22,298 nucleotides of DNA from Akkermansiaceae bacterium UBA3385 (GTDB lineage Bacteria > Verrucomicrobiota > Verrucomicrobiia > Verrucomicrobiales > Akkermansiaceae), in the NCBI GenBank assembly GCA_002358905.1, contig DEPT01000003.1:665-22962 (forward strand), written 5' to 3'. Made by a program: the position numbers and the translations under genes. Shown piece after piece: positions 1 through 8,022 of the stretch. Each line of letters starts with the position of its first letter. Position 1 is the first letter of the stretch. A model generated the notes under the pieces. It was given only the letters and a program-made list of their open reading frames with translations. It did not search any database and was not told where the DNA came from.

Positions 1-2387
1 ACCCAGAGCATCTGCGTGACGGTGAGGGGCAGTTCGCAGCCGATGAAGGGGCCCATGGCGGCGATACCGCAGGCTGCCACGTTCACTGTGAGCTGGAAGA
101 CAATGAACTTCTGTATGTTGCGGTAGAGGGAACGCCCCCACTTGATGGCGCGGATGATGGAGGCGAAGGAGTCATCGAGCAGGATGATATCGGAGGCTTC
201 CTTGGCCACGGAGGTGCCGGTGATGCCCATGGAGAGGCCCACATCGGCATGGTTCAGGGCAGGGGCATCGTTCGTGCCGTCGCCGGTCACGGCTACCACA
301 TGGCCCTTCTCCTGCAGGGCGTTCACCAGGCGCAGCTTGTCCATGGGCTTGGCTCGGGAAAGCACGCGGAGGTCGTTCACGCCGTCCAGCAGCTGCTGGT
401 CGGTGAGCTGGCCGAACTGGTCGCCGGTGAGCACAGCGCCCTGGGGAAGCTCACCTTCGGGAAGCAGACCGATTTCGCGGCCAATCTGGCAGGCTGTCTC
501 GAAGTTGTCGCCGGTCACAATCTTGATGCCCACGCCGGCCTTGTGGCAGGAGGCCACAGCAGCAGGCACATCCGGGCGAACGGGGTCCTGAATGACGAAG
601 CAACCGAGCCAGGTGAGGTCGGTGCAGGCTTCCTTCACGCCCTCAGCGGTATCAGCGGAGCCTTCCTTGTAGGCCAGGCCGAGCACACGCATAGCCTTGC
701 GCTGGGCGGTGCGGATGATGGTGAGCACCTCCTCGCGGGCGGCTTCGGTAAGCTCACCGGCGTAGGCGGTGGAGCACTTGGAGAGCACCACCTCGGGGGC
801 TCCTTTCAGGTAGATGACATCTTTGCCAAGCACGGCAGACTTGCCGCAGGTGGCCATGAACTTGTTCTGCGTGTGGAAGGGCAGCTGCGCAATGGTGCTG
901 AACTTGCTGCGGGCATCGGCATAGGATACGCCCTTGTCGTTCAGGAACATGAGCATGGCGCCTTCCGTCACGTTGCCGAGCACCTTGCCGGCTTCATCGA
1001 GGTCGGCGGTGGAGTTGGCTGCCACAGCTTCGGTGAGCAGGGGGAAGATGGAGGCGGCAGTGCCCTCTTCGTTCACGCCGGGGAAGTTGGCCTCGCGCAC
1101 GGTCATGAGGTTCATGGTGAGTGTGCCGGTCTTGTCGGAGCAAACCACAGTGGCGGCACCGATGGTTTCGCAGGCGTCCATCTCACGCACCAGGTTGTTC
1201 TGCTTGGCCATCTTGCGCATGCTGTATGCCAAGCTGAGCGTCACGCTCATGGGCAGGCCTTCCGGCACAGATACCACGATGAGGGTGATGGCAATCATGA
1301 AGTAGGTCAGAATCTTATCTGCGGCGGCCTGGGGCATCCAGGTGCCGGGGTCGGAGGCCAGAATGCCACTGCCGATGAGGGCCCCCAGCGCCACGCCGAA
1401 GATGACAGCGCCGGTAATGAGGCACTTGAGCCAGGGGCGGAAACCTTCATCCTTCACCCAGGCGGGGGAACCGATGCGCACCTTGGCGTAGCCCAGCAGG
1501 TCACGCAGCACGGGGTACCAGATCTTGAGCGTGGCGGCGGCAATGCCTGCGAGCAGGGCGGCAAAGAAGTACCACTGCGGGCAGGTGAGCACAAACTTGC
1601 CCAGCAGCGCATCATGCGCCACGAGCGAGATGAAGAGAATCATGGCGATGGAGGTGCCCACCACATTGATGGCCTTGGAGAGGCCTTCGAGCTGCAGGTT
1701 CAGGGGAGACTTGGCACCTGTTTCCTTGGTGGCGGCCTCGGCTACCTTGCCGATTTCGGTGTGGTCGCCCACCTTGGTCACGCAGATGATGCCGTGGCCA
1801 TCGGTCACGAGGGTGCTGCGCAGCACCACGTTGCGGGGGTAGGCGCCGGGCAGGGTTTCCTCCTCCTCGGTGGGGACTTTGAGCACGGGCTCGGATTCAC
1901 CCGTGAGGGAAGACTGGTTGATGCGCAGGGAAGAGGATTCGAGCACCACGCCATCAGCGGGTACTTCCACACCTGTTTCCAGGGTAACGATGTCGCCCAC
2001 CACCAGCTCATTCTTGGGAACCATGGTGTGCTTGCCGTCGCGCAGCACGCGCACCGGAGTCACGTCATTCACCTTGTTGAGGATATCAAATTCCTTGTTA
2101 GCGCGGTATTCGTTCACAAAGCCCACAGTGGTGGCCAGAAGTACGGCGCACATGATGCCGATACTTTCGATGGGGCTGTGTTCTCCCGGGGAAAGGAGGA
2201 CGGGGATGAAGGAAATGACAGCCGCTGCAATAAGAATAACGATGAGCGGGTCTGCAAACTTGCGGGCCAGTTCTACCCACCACGGGTCGCGGCTGGGGGG
2301 TGTCATTTCATTGCTGCCGTATTTTTTGCGGCTTTCCTCTACCTGGGCAGAGGTGAGACCGGTGTGGATATCGGTGTGTGTTTTCAT
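1..2387 (-). CDS. Calcium-translocating P-type ATPase, PMCA type (partial, C-terminus outside window)
   Basis: Membrane pump that exports Ca2+ at the cost of ATP. The visible 795 codons contain the actuator motif TGES (162-165), the M4 motif PEGLP near residue 375, the phosphorylation motif DKTGT with Asp418, and the hinge motif TGDGTNDAP (701-709). PEGLP followed by a conserved SLAYSMRKM stretch is the type IIB (PMCA) pattern rather than a copper or potassium pump. Hydrophobic helices near residues 46-65 and 75-92 form the first membrane pair. The frame runs off the left edge inside the M5-M6 region, so roughly the last 100 residues (M6-M10) are missing from view. The ATG at 2387 gives the usual N-terminus; no Shine-Dalgarno precedes it. 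A sigma70-like promoter lies about 17 bases upstream, so the gene is probably transcribed separately from the operon before it. Calcium specificity is a family inference. Confidence 0.93.
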   Translation of the reverse strand, partial: MKTHTDIHTGLTSAQVEESRKKYGSNEMTPPSRDPWWVELARKFADPLIVILIAAAVISFIPVLLSPGEHSPIESIGIMCAVLLATTVGFVNEYRANKEFDILNKVNDVTPVRVLRDGKHTMVPKNELVVGDIVTLETGVEVPADGVVLESSSLRINQSSLTGESEPVLKVPTEEEETLPGAYPRNVVLRSTLVTDGHGIICVTKVGDHTEIGKVAEAATKETGAKSPLNLQLEGLSKAINVVGTSIAMILFISLVAHDALLGKFVLTCPQWYFFAALLAGIAAATLKIWYPVLRDLLGYAKVRIGSPAWVKDEGFRPWLKCLITGAVIFGVALGALIGSGILASDPGTWMPQAAADKILTYFMIAITLIVVSVPEGLPMSVTLSLAYSMRKMAKQNNLVREMDACETIGAATVVCSDKTGTLTMNLMTVREANFPGVNEEGTAASIFPLLTEAVAANSTADLDEAGKVLGNVTEGAMLMFLNDKGVSYADARSKFSTIAQLPFHTQNKFMATCGKSAVLGKDVIYLKGAPEVVLSKCSTAYAGELTEAAREEVLTIIRTAQRKAMRVLGLAYKEGSADTAEGVKEACTDLTWLGCFVIQDPVRPDVPAAVASCHKAGVGIKIVTGDNFETACQIGREIGLLPEGELPQGAVLTGDQFGQLTDQQLLDGVNDLRVLSRAKPMDKLRLVNALQEKGHVVAVTGDGTNDAPALNHADVGLSMGITGTSVAKEASDIILLDDSFASIIRAIKWGRSLYRNIQKFIVFQLTVNVAACGIAAMGPFIGCELPLTVTQMLW

Positions 2388-2403
2388 AAGATTGGGGGCG
2401 GTG

Positions 2404-2432
2404 ATTATAGAGGTATAAGGTAGAAAAGGCAA
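2404..2432 (-). promoter_or_regulatory. Sigma70-like promoter of the calcium ATPase gene
   Basis: Reading the minus strand, TTGCCT (2432-2427) is separated by exactly 17 bases from a perfect TATAAT (2409-2404). A start about seven bases further on, near 2397, would leave a leader of only about ten bases before the ATG at 2387. It lies just past the terminator of the preceding operon, which supports independent transcription. Confidence 0.7.
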
Positions 2433-2440
2433 GCATTTAG

Positions 2441-2482
2441 AATAAAAAAAAGAATGCTGCAGATGAAAAATCTGCAGCATTC
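2441..2482 (-). terminator. Intrinsic terminator of the nan/pfk operon
   Basis: A perfect 13-bp stem (arms 2470-2482 and 2452-2464) with a five-base loop is followed on the minus strand by eight consecutive T and then ATT. It begins 21 bases after the stop codon of the last operon gene. This is a textbook Rho-independent terminator. Confidence 0.93.
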
Positions 2483-2503
2483 GCAAGGAGATAGTAATGG
2501 GGC

Positions 2504-3598
2504 TTACTTGATGTCATCAGCATCGCCGAAGGAGATGCCGATTTCGCGGGCCGCTTCGATGAGCTGGCTCTTGCTGTCCACCAGGTGCAGGGTGCGCACG
2601 GCCTCTTCGATGGGCATGGATACCATATCGGTGCGGTGCAGAGCCACGGTTTCGCCGAACTTGCCCTGTTCGATGAGGTCAATAGCCTTGGCGCCGCAGC
2701 GTACACCAAGCACGCGGTCGAAGGGAATCGGCGAGCCACCGCGCTGGGTGTGGCCGAGTACGCAGTAGCGGGTTTCGATGCCGGTGATGGTTTCAAGCTT
2801 GGTGGAGAGGAAAGCCGCGATGCCACCGAGGCGTACCTCGCCCTTGGTCTCCTCATCCAGCGTGAGCAGCTTGCCGCCAATGGTGGCGCCTTCGCTCACA
2901 ACTACGATGATTTCTCGCTGGCCGAGAGCCTTCGTGAGCTCCACCTTGCGCACCACGTCCTCCAGGGTGAAAGGAATCTCGGGGATGAGAATCACGTCTG
3001 CACCGCCGGAAATGCCACCGTACAGGGCAATCCAGCCGGCGTGGCGGCCCATTACTTCCACCACCATCATACGCTGGTGGGAGAAAGCGGTGGTGCGCAG
3101 ACGGTCGAGCTGCTTGCTTACCACGGAAACGGCGGTCCAGAAACCGAAGGTGTAATCCGTGGCGCCCAGGTCGTTATCAATGGTCTTGGGCACGCCCACG
3201 ATGGGCAGACCAATCTGGCGGAGCTCCTGACCAATGGTCTGGGAACCATCACCGCCCACCACAATGAGCGCAGAAAGCCCCAGGCGTTCCACTGTAGCCT
3301 TACTGCGGGCCAGAACATCCTCTGCAATCTGCATGCGGCCACCTACACCGCTTTTCACAGTGAAGTTACCTTTGTTTACTGTGCCGAGAATGGTGCCGCC
3401 GGTGGAGCGGATGTTGAGACAGTTTTCGGGCGTAAGAATGCGCCAGCGCTCGTTGTCGGGCGTGGAGAGCAACCCCTCAAAGCCATCGTAGAATCCGTAG
3501 ACCGTCCAGCCGCGTGCAGACGCAGCCGCAACGGCACCTTCGATTACGGCGTTGAGACCGGGGCAGTCGCCACCGGCATTAAGAATACCTATGTTCAT
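2504..3598 (-). CDS. pfkA: 6-phosphofructokinase with intact active site
   Basis: Phosphorylates fructose-6-phosphate to fructose-1,6-bisphosphate in glycolysis (cytoplasm). The 364 residues cover the whole PFK fold: NAGGDCPG (7-14), GGDGS (115-119), PKTIDND (137-143), HQRMMVVEVMGR (174-185) and GHTQRGG (282-288). The E. coli equivalents D103 (D117), catalytic D127 (D141), D129 (D143), R162 and R171 (R185) are all present. Gly at the 104 position argues for ATP as donor; Lys at the 124 position (K138) is shared with PPi enzymes and with ATP enzymes of plants and trypanosomes, so the donor is likely but not certainly ATP. It is the last gene of the operon, five bases after the carboxypeptidase-like gene, and is followed by a strong terminator. 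No Shine-Dalgarno is visible; the start matches the family N-terminus. Confidence 0.92.
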   Translation of the reverse strand: MNIGILNAGGDCPGLNAVIEGAVAAASARGWTVYGFYDGFEGLLSTPDNERWRILTPENCLNIRSTGGTILGTVNKGNFTVKSGVGGRMQIAEDVLARSKATVERLGLSALIVVGGDGSQTIGQELRQIGLPIVGVPKTIDNDLGATDYTFGFWTAVSVVSKQLDRLRTTAFSHQRMMVVEVMGRHAGWIALYGGISGGADVILIPEIPFTLEDVVRKVELTKALGQREIIVVVSEGATIGGKLLTLDEETKGEVRLGGIAAFLSTKLETITGIETRYCVLGHTQRGGSPIPFDRVLGVRCGAKAIDLIEQGKFGETVALHRTDMVSMPIEEAVRTLHLVDSKSQLIEAAREIGISFGDADDIK

Positions 3599-3603
3599 GA
3601 GAT

Positions 3604-4569
3604 TTAGTTAGGGAGTAAAATGAATTTGGAACGATCCTTGTAATCGTTAGAGGGAAGCCAGGCGTCCCATGCGTTCCAGCCATCGCGCAGGAAGCGGGCA
3701 GCTTCCTGGTAGCGGGAGGTGGAGGAAGGCATGCCGAGCATGACCACGAGCAGTCGCTGGGCAAAAGTGGCAGGCTTACCGGTGGCAGGGTTGACGCGCT
3801 TCACGGAAGCACGGCGAGCCGTTACCATCAGGCAGCTGCCTGCACTGCGGGACTGCCCAACCTTGAGCCCATCCACATGGCCGGAACCACTCAGCAATTT
3901 GTTATTGTTGCGGATGGTCTGGCTCCGCTTGCTGCCAGTGGGTGAGTGAATGGTAACAATGCAGCCGGTCTGGGCAGTAATGGCCAGAAGATCTGTATCA
4001 TTAATGGCATACATACCCAGCAGAGCCATATCCCGGGCCGAGGATTGGGTGATGACAGCTCCATTGGTTCCCTTGAACACAGTGGAGGTCATGCCCAGGC
4101 GGCGGGCCAGGTTGTTCATCTGGGTGATGAATGCGCTTTCCGGGCTGCTGCTGCTCAGTGTGCGTCCGCAGGCGTGAGCCAGCGTGGTGGCGCAGGCGCT
4201 GTCATCCCACATGAGCGCGGAGTACAGAGCATCTCGCACGGAGATGCTGTCTCCGGCGCGCAGTCGGAGCAGGTTGGTGCGCTGCCACATAGTGGCCTCT
4301 GCCGGCACCGTAATCAGGCGGTTCATGTCCACATGGTACGCTTTCACCCAGTCCATGACCACCACGGCCGTGACCAGGTTGGTCAGCATGCCGATGGGGC
4401 GTTTCAGATTGGAGTTGGATGCGTAGAGCACTCGCCCGGAATTGACCTCCAGCGCAACATAGCTGGGTGTGGTCTGCTCCGGGGTGACAATGTTCTGGTA
4501 GGTGCAGGAGGAGAAAGCCCCGCAGACTACGGCCCCTAAGGTACAAAGATATGTGAGAGCTTTGTTCAT
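3604..4569 (-). CDS. D,D-carboxypeptidase (PBP5/DacA-like) homologue lacking catalytic Ser and Lys; predicted lipoprotein
   Basis: The 321 residues match the peptidase S11 (PBP5-type) fold: YVALEVNSGRVLY, RPIGMLTNLVTA, RRLGMTSTVFKGTNG, SSARDMALLG and VDGLKVG in the family order. The family normally reads SxxK, SxN and KTG. Here SxxK is MLTN (Met61, Asn64), SxN aligns with DDS (122-124) and KTG is KVG (236-238), so transpeptidase chemistry looks impossible. The scaffold is otherwise well kept. Residues 1-21 form a signal peptide ending FSS before Cys22, a weak lipobox, so it is probably exported and lipid-anchored. The C-terminal PBP5 domain (family about 380-400 residues) is absent. Its ATG overlaps the TGA of the upstream PFK paralogue (ATGA), and the true PFK follows after five bases. 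A role as peptidoglycan-binding or regulatory pseudoenzyme is inference. Confidence 0.85.
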   Translation of the reverse strand: MNKALTYLCTLGAVVCGAFSSCTYQNIVTPEQTTPSYVALEVNSGRVLYASNSNLKRPIGMLTNLVTAVVVMDWVKAYHVDMNRLITVPAEATMWQRTNLLRLRAGDSISVRDALYSALMWDDSACATTLAHACGRTLSSSSPESAFITQMNNLARRLGMTSTVFKGTNGAVITQSSARDMALLGMYAINDTDLLAITAQTGCIVTIHSPTGSKRSQTIRNNNKLLSGSGHVDGLKVGQSRSAGSCLMVTARRASVKRVNPATGKPATFAQRLLVVMLGMPSSTSRYQEAARFLRDGWNAWDAWLPSNDYKDRSKFILLPN

Positions 4570-5747
4570 TTAGAAGCTGACGACTTGGATTTGCAGCACT
4601 TGCGGGCCGGCTTAGAGCCCTTGGTGTCGGCTTGAATGCGGTCCTTGTGCATTTCTTCTGGTGTGCGGTCACCAAAGATGATGCCCAAGTCACGCGCTGT
4701 GCTGACAATCTGGCTGTCAGGGCTTACAAAACGGTGGTGAGCAACGGCTTCTTCAATCGGCACATTGTCGATATTGAGACCATTGAGCACCACGGTCTTG
4801 CCGAAATCCTTCTGTTCGATGAGCTTTACCGCTTCCACGCCGAAACGTACGCCGAGGATGCGGTCAAAGGCACAGGGTGTACCACCTCGCTGTGTGTGGC
4901 CCAGCACGCAGTAGCGCGTTTCAATGCCGGTGCGTTCCTGCAGAATGTGGGAGAGCTTGTTACCGATGCCGCCAAGACGTTCATCTCCATTTTCCTTGTT
5001 GTGCACGGTCACGAGCTGTCCATTCAGGCGGGCGCCTTCTGCCACCACCACGATAATCTCACGCTGGCCGGTGGCCTTGCGGGCCTTGATACATTCGATT
5101 ACCTTATCAAGGTCATATTCAATCTCAGGAATGAGTACCACGTCTGCCGCAGCAGCAATGCCGCCGTACAGGGCAATCCAGCCGGACATGTCGCCCATTA
5201 CCTCAATCACCATCATGCGCTGGTGGGCATTGGCGGTGGTGCGGATGCGGTCAATAGATTCCGTCACCACGGTAACGGCACTGTGGAAACCGAAGGTGTA
5301 GTCGGAGTCTGAGCAGAGGTCGTTGTTGATGGTCTTGGGAATCGAAATCACGGGCAGTCCTTCCTCGGAAAGCAGCTTGGCCGTGCGGGCAGAGCCGCTG
5401 CCGCCGATAACGGCAAGCGCTTCAAGGCCAAGAGCATTGATGGTCTTTTTTGCCTTTGCCATAACTTCGCGGTCCACCTGGCGGCGGCCCACCTTGTTGG
5501 TGACTACCTTGAAGTTGCCTGTGCTGGTTGTGCCGAGAATTGTGCCACCGTAGGCGCGGATTTTGTGGGCCTTGTTAGGAGTCAGTGTTTCATAACGGCG
5601 GCCTCCTGCGATGGGCAGGAGGCCTTCAAATCCGTCATGGAAACCGATAACTCGCCAACCTCGGCGATAGGCTGCGGATACATAGCCTTCAATCACCGCA
5701 TTGATGCCGGGGCAGTCGCCACCGGAGTTGAGAATACCGATAATCAT
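4566..5747 (-). CDS. Phosphofructokinase paralogue with substituted catalytic residues (probable pseudoenzyme or changed activity)
   Basis: The 393 residues align end to end with the PFK at 2504-3598 and keep the fructose-6-phosphate side (HQRMMVIEVMG, ETRYCVLGHTQRGG). The phosphoryl-transfer side is altered: GGDGS is GGSGS (Ser117 for the Mg-binding Asp103 of E. coli), PKTIDND is PKTINND (Asn141 for the catalytic base Asp127) and MGR is MGD (Asp for Arg171). The codons AGC and AAC were read directly from the DNA. It also has an extra tail of about 30 residues that ends Lys/Ser-rich. By analogy with regulatory PFK subunits in yeast and plants, it may form a mixed oligomer with the intact enzyme; that is inference. 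It follows the epimerase by 18 bases, and its TGA overlaps the next ATG by four bases (ATGA), implying translational coupling. Automatic annotation would simply call it 6-phosphofructokinase. Confidence 0.88.
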   Translation of the reverse strand: MIIGILNSGGDCPGINAVIEGYVSAAYRRGWRVIGFHDGFEGLLPIAGGRRYETLTPNKAHKIRAYGGTILGTTSTGNFKVVTNKVGRRQVDREVMAKAKKTINALGLEALAVIGGSGSARTAKLLSEEGLPVISIPKTINNDLCSDSDYTFGFHSAVTVVTESIDRIRTTANAHQRMMVIEVMGDMSGWIALYGGIAAAADVVLIPEIEYDLDKVIECIKARKATGQREIIVVVAEGARLNGQLVTVHNKENGDERLGGIGNKLSHILQERTGIETRYCVLGHTQRGGTPCAFDRILGVRFGVEAVKLIEQKDFGKTVVLNGLNIDNVPIEEAVAHHRFVSPDSQIVSTARDLGIIFGDRTPEEMHKDRIQADTKGSKPARKCCKSKSSASK

Positions 5748-5765
5748 GTTTTATTGGAGTGTCGT

Positions 5766-6956
5766 TTAATCTTGGGAAAGCGGTGCGGGAATAGCACCGA
5801 AATAGTGGGCGCAGCACCACAGGGCGCGCGGGTGGTGGAAGAACGACTTCCACATGGAGCCCTTGAGACCGTTGGTGGTGGTGCCGTCCTGGTTGCAGTA
5901 GCCGAACCACTCACCATGTTCCTTATCCTGCAGGTGCTCGAAAGACCAGTCATGAATGCGCTGGTGCCATTCGGCGTACTTTTCGTCACCCGTCATCACA
6001 TAGGCCAGGCAGGTGCCGATGAGAGCTTCATCGTGCGGCCACCAGAACTTCATGTTGTGCCAGTATTCCTGAACCGGCTTGTTGTAGACGTCCGTGTAGT
6101 AGAGCAGCCCGCCGTACTTCTTGTCCCAGCCGCGTTCCAGCGCCCAGTCAATCATCTTGCAGCCGATTTCGATAAGCTTTTTGTCGCCACCGCGGTAGCG
6201 GGCTTCTTCCAGCACAAACCAGCCGCCTTCAATATCGTGGCCGGGGTTGAGCACGCGTTCATCGAAGTGGTCGATGACGGAGCCATCGGGGGCCACGTTT
6301 TCGAGAACAGCCTTGATGTCTTCGTGCAGGAAGAGACGCTGCAAGTCATCAATGCAGCGGTCAATCCAGCCGGTGTAATAGCCGTCTGTATCGCCAAGGT
6401 AGCGGCGAAGTTCCTGAGCGGTGACAATCATAATCATGCGGCAGCCCAGGTTTTCGCCGGGGCGGTTGCCGGTGCTCTTGGGTGCCATCTTGCCGGGGGT
6501 GAAGTTGATGTCGGCGTAGATGTCGAACCAGTGGCGGGCGCGCTCTGCGCTCCTGGCATCGCCAGTGGCACCGTAGTGAGCAGCCCAGGCAATGGCGGCA
6601 AAGCATTCGCTGTAGGCGTAGCGGCGCTTGCGGATGGGGGTGCCGTCAGCCGTCATGTGGAAGTACATGCGGCCATCTGCCGGGTCCACGCATTTTTCCT
6701 CAAGGAACTTGAGGGCGCTTTCGGCATACTGCATCCATTCCGGGCGCTTCTCGATGCTGTTGTAGCAGGTGAGGAGCATCCAGGCCATGCGGCCCTGTGC
6801 CCATACGTTCTTGTCTGTGTCTACCAGTGTGCCGTCAGCGGCGCAGCAATGGTAGAGACCCCCGTTCACTGTGTCCAGTGAACGGGGAAACCAGAACGGC
6901 TCTACCTCATTGAGCAGCTTGTCTTTGTAGAATTCGCCAAGTGCTTTGGTGTCCAT
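5766..6956 (-). CDS. N-acylglucosamine 2-epimerase (AGE/renin-binding-protein family)
   Basis: Interconverts ManNAc and GlcNAc; next to sialic-acid lyase it would convert the ManNAc product to GlcNAc, as in the Bacteroides fragilis nan route that uses an AGE-type enzyme rather than a ManNAc kinase and ManNAc-6-P epimerase. The 396 residues match the family length and (alpha/alpha)6 barrel. NPGHDIEGGW carries His240 and WKSFFHHPR carries His374, corresponding to the two catalytic histidines of pig AGE. DTDKNVWAQGRM (46-57) is another family signature. The gene starts 21 bases after the lyase stop and ends 18 bases before the PFK paralogue. No Shine-Dalgarno is visible at the ATG. A perfect 12-bp hairpin lies inside codons about 24-33. 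Confidence 0.9.
   Translation of the reverse strand: MDTKALGEFYKDKLLNEVEPFWFPRSLDTVNGGLYHCCAADGTLVDTDKNVWAQGRMAWMLLTCYNSIEKRPEWMQYAESALKFLEEKCVDPADGRMYFHMTADGTPIRKRRYAYSECFAAIAWAAHYGATGDARSAERARHWFDIYADINFTPGKMAPKSTGNRPGENLGCRMIMIVTAQELRRYLGDTDGYYTGWIDRCIDDLQRLFLHEDIKAVLENVAPDGSVIDHFDERVLNPGHDIEGGWFVLEEARYRGGDKKLIEIGCKMIDWALERGWDKKYGGLLYYTDVYNKPVQEYWHNMKFWWPHDEALIGTCLAYVMTGDEKYAEWHQRIHDWSFEHLQDKEHGEWFGYCNQDGTTTNGLKGSMWKSFFHHPRALWCCAHYFGAIPAPLSQD
6860..6887 (-). promoter_or_regulatory. Perfect 12-bp hairpin inside the epimerase coding sequence
   Basis: Arms 6860-6871 and 6876-6887 are perfectly complementary (CCCCGTTCACTG and its complement) around a four-base loop. It lies about 70-97 bases into the epimerase message, just past the lyase-epimerase junction. 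There is no T-run, so it is not a terminator. It could be an RNA processing or pausing element that sets the ratio of lyase to downstream products; that role is inference. Confidence 0.6.
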
Positions 6957-6977
6957 GATGAGGCAGAAGTTGGAGCT

Positions 6978-7904
6978 TTACTTGTAGATAGCCCAATCGT
7001 AGAAGCCGATGGCCTTGAGCTCGCTCTTGAGAGCATCGAGCGTGGCTTTGTCCTGCTTGCCCATGGGCAGGCGGGCCGGGCCGAAGTCAACGCCGGTCCA
7101 TTCGCTCATGAGGTACTTGCAGCAGCCCATGTAGCCCTTGCCGGCAATGATGTTGATCATGGTGACGGAAAGCTGCTGGAGACGGCGTGCTTCAGCCAGG
7201 TCACCGGCATCCACGGCCTTCATGATGTCATCATACAGCTTGGGAGCATAGTTGAAAGAGGAACCTACACCGCCCTTAGCACCAGTGGCGTATGCGCCAA
7301 GGAACCATTCGTCAACGCCCCACGGAATGTCGTACTTGCCGCCGTCGTAGTTCAGGGCGTCCATGTACAGAGCCAGGTCGGGGTTGGTGAACTTCACACC
7401 CACAAAGTTGGGAATCTTCTTGGCACAGGCCTCAATCATCTTGCAGGGGTTGAAGCCTACGTGGGTGAGCACGGGGATGTCGTAGAAGTAGAAGGGCAGC
7501 TCGGGTGCGCCGGAGGCGGCCACGGCCAGGCTGTCTACGAGCAGGTCAATGCTGCCCGGCTTGAAGTAGCAGGGAGAGTTGCTGGCGGTGCCGGTAGCGC
7601 CGCATTCGGCAGCGTAAGCGGCAAGCTCGCGGCCATCGTAAACGCAGTTGCCACCAGTGTGCACGATTACGTCGATTCCGTACTTCTTGCCGGCTTCGCC
7701 CCAGGCGGCCATGTTTTCCTTGCGCTCGGTGAGCTGCATGTGGGCGGACTCACCGGTGGAGCCGGTGATGAAAACGGACTTGATACCCTGGCTGGCCAGG
7801 AACTTGGCCTGAGCGTCCACTGCATTGGGGTTGCAGGAGCCGTCAGCATTCATCGGGGTATGCGTAGCAGCGCAGAGACCGTGGATTTTGAATGTGGTTT
7901 CCAT
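6978..7904 (-). CDS. nanA: N-acetylneuraminate lyase
   Basis: Class I aldolase cleaving sialic acid into ManNAc and pyruvate. The 308 residues show the DHDPS/NAL family TIM barrel with GSTGES (48-53), the catalytic Tyr141 in FYFYDIP and the Schiff-base Lys171 in VGVKFTNPD. The pair Asp198-Glu199 in WGVDEWF and GGVGSSFN (211-218) match the substrate-binding segment of sialic-acid lyases rather than dihydrodipicolinate synthase. It is the first gene of a five-gene minus-strand operon, 21 bases before the epimerase, which fits use of mucin sialic acid. No Shine-Dalgarno precedes the ATG at 7904; the start gives the normal family N-terminus. No sialidase, sialic-acid transporter or nagA/nagB is present in the window. 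Confidence 0.93.
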   Translation of the reverse strand: METTFKIHGLCAATHTPMNADGSCNPNAVDAQAKFLASQGIKSVFITGSTGESAHMQLTERKENMAAWGEAGKKYGIDVIVHTGGNCVYDGRELAAYAAECGATGTASNSPCYFKPGSIDLLVDSLAVAASGAPELPFYFYDIPVLTHVGFNPCKMIEACAKKIPNFVGVKFTNPDLALYMDALNYDGGKYDIPWGVDEWFLGAYATGAKGGVGSSFNYAPKLYDDIMKAVDAGDLAEARRLQQLSVTMINIIAGKGYMGCCKYLMSEWTGVDFGPARLPMGKQDKATLDALKSELKAIGFYDWAIYK

Positions 7905-7963
7905 AATTGTAGTATTGGTTTACGTATGAGAAGAAAGGGTGTTCAGAAAAATACCCTGTGCTA

Positions 7964-7992
7964 TTTCTATCGCAAATACAGAGTCTTTGCAA
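7964..7992 (-). promoter_or_regulatory. Candidate promoter of the nan/pfk operon
   Basis: On the minus strand TTGCAA (7992-7987) lies 17 bases before TAGAAA (7969-7964). Each hexamer matches consensus at four of six positions. It would start transcription near 7957, about 50 bases ahead of nanA. A TTGACA at 8040-8035 falls inside the end of the upstream gene and has no good -10 partner, so this weaker pair is preferred. Confidence 0.35.
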
Positions 7993-8022
7993 GAAGAAAC
8001 TGTCAGAGGGGAGAAATAATGG

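Noticed and set aside
249..2423. 724-codon open frame on the plus strand
   Set aside because: It lies antisense to the calcium ATPase, whose frame carries every P-type motif. The antisense product is His/Gly-rich with no family character, a codon-bias shadow.
2585..3607. 340-codon open frame on the plus strand opposite pfkA
   Set aside because: Mirror frame of a GC-rich gene; no domain features.
5565..6881. 438-codon open frame on the plus strand
   Set aside because: Antisense to the PFK paralogue and the epimerase, both of which have clear catalytic motifs on the minus strand.
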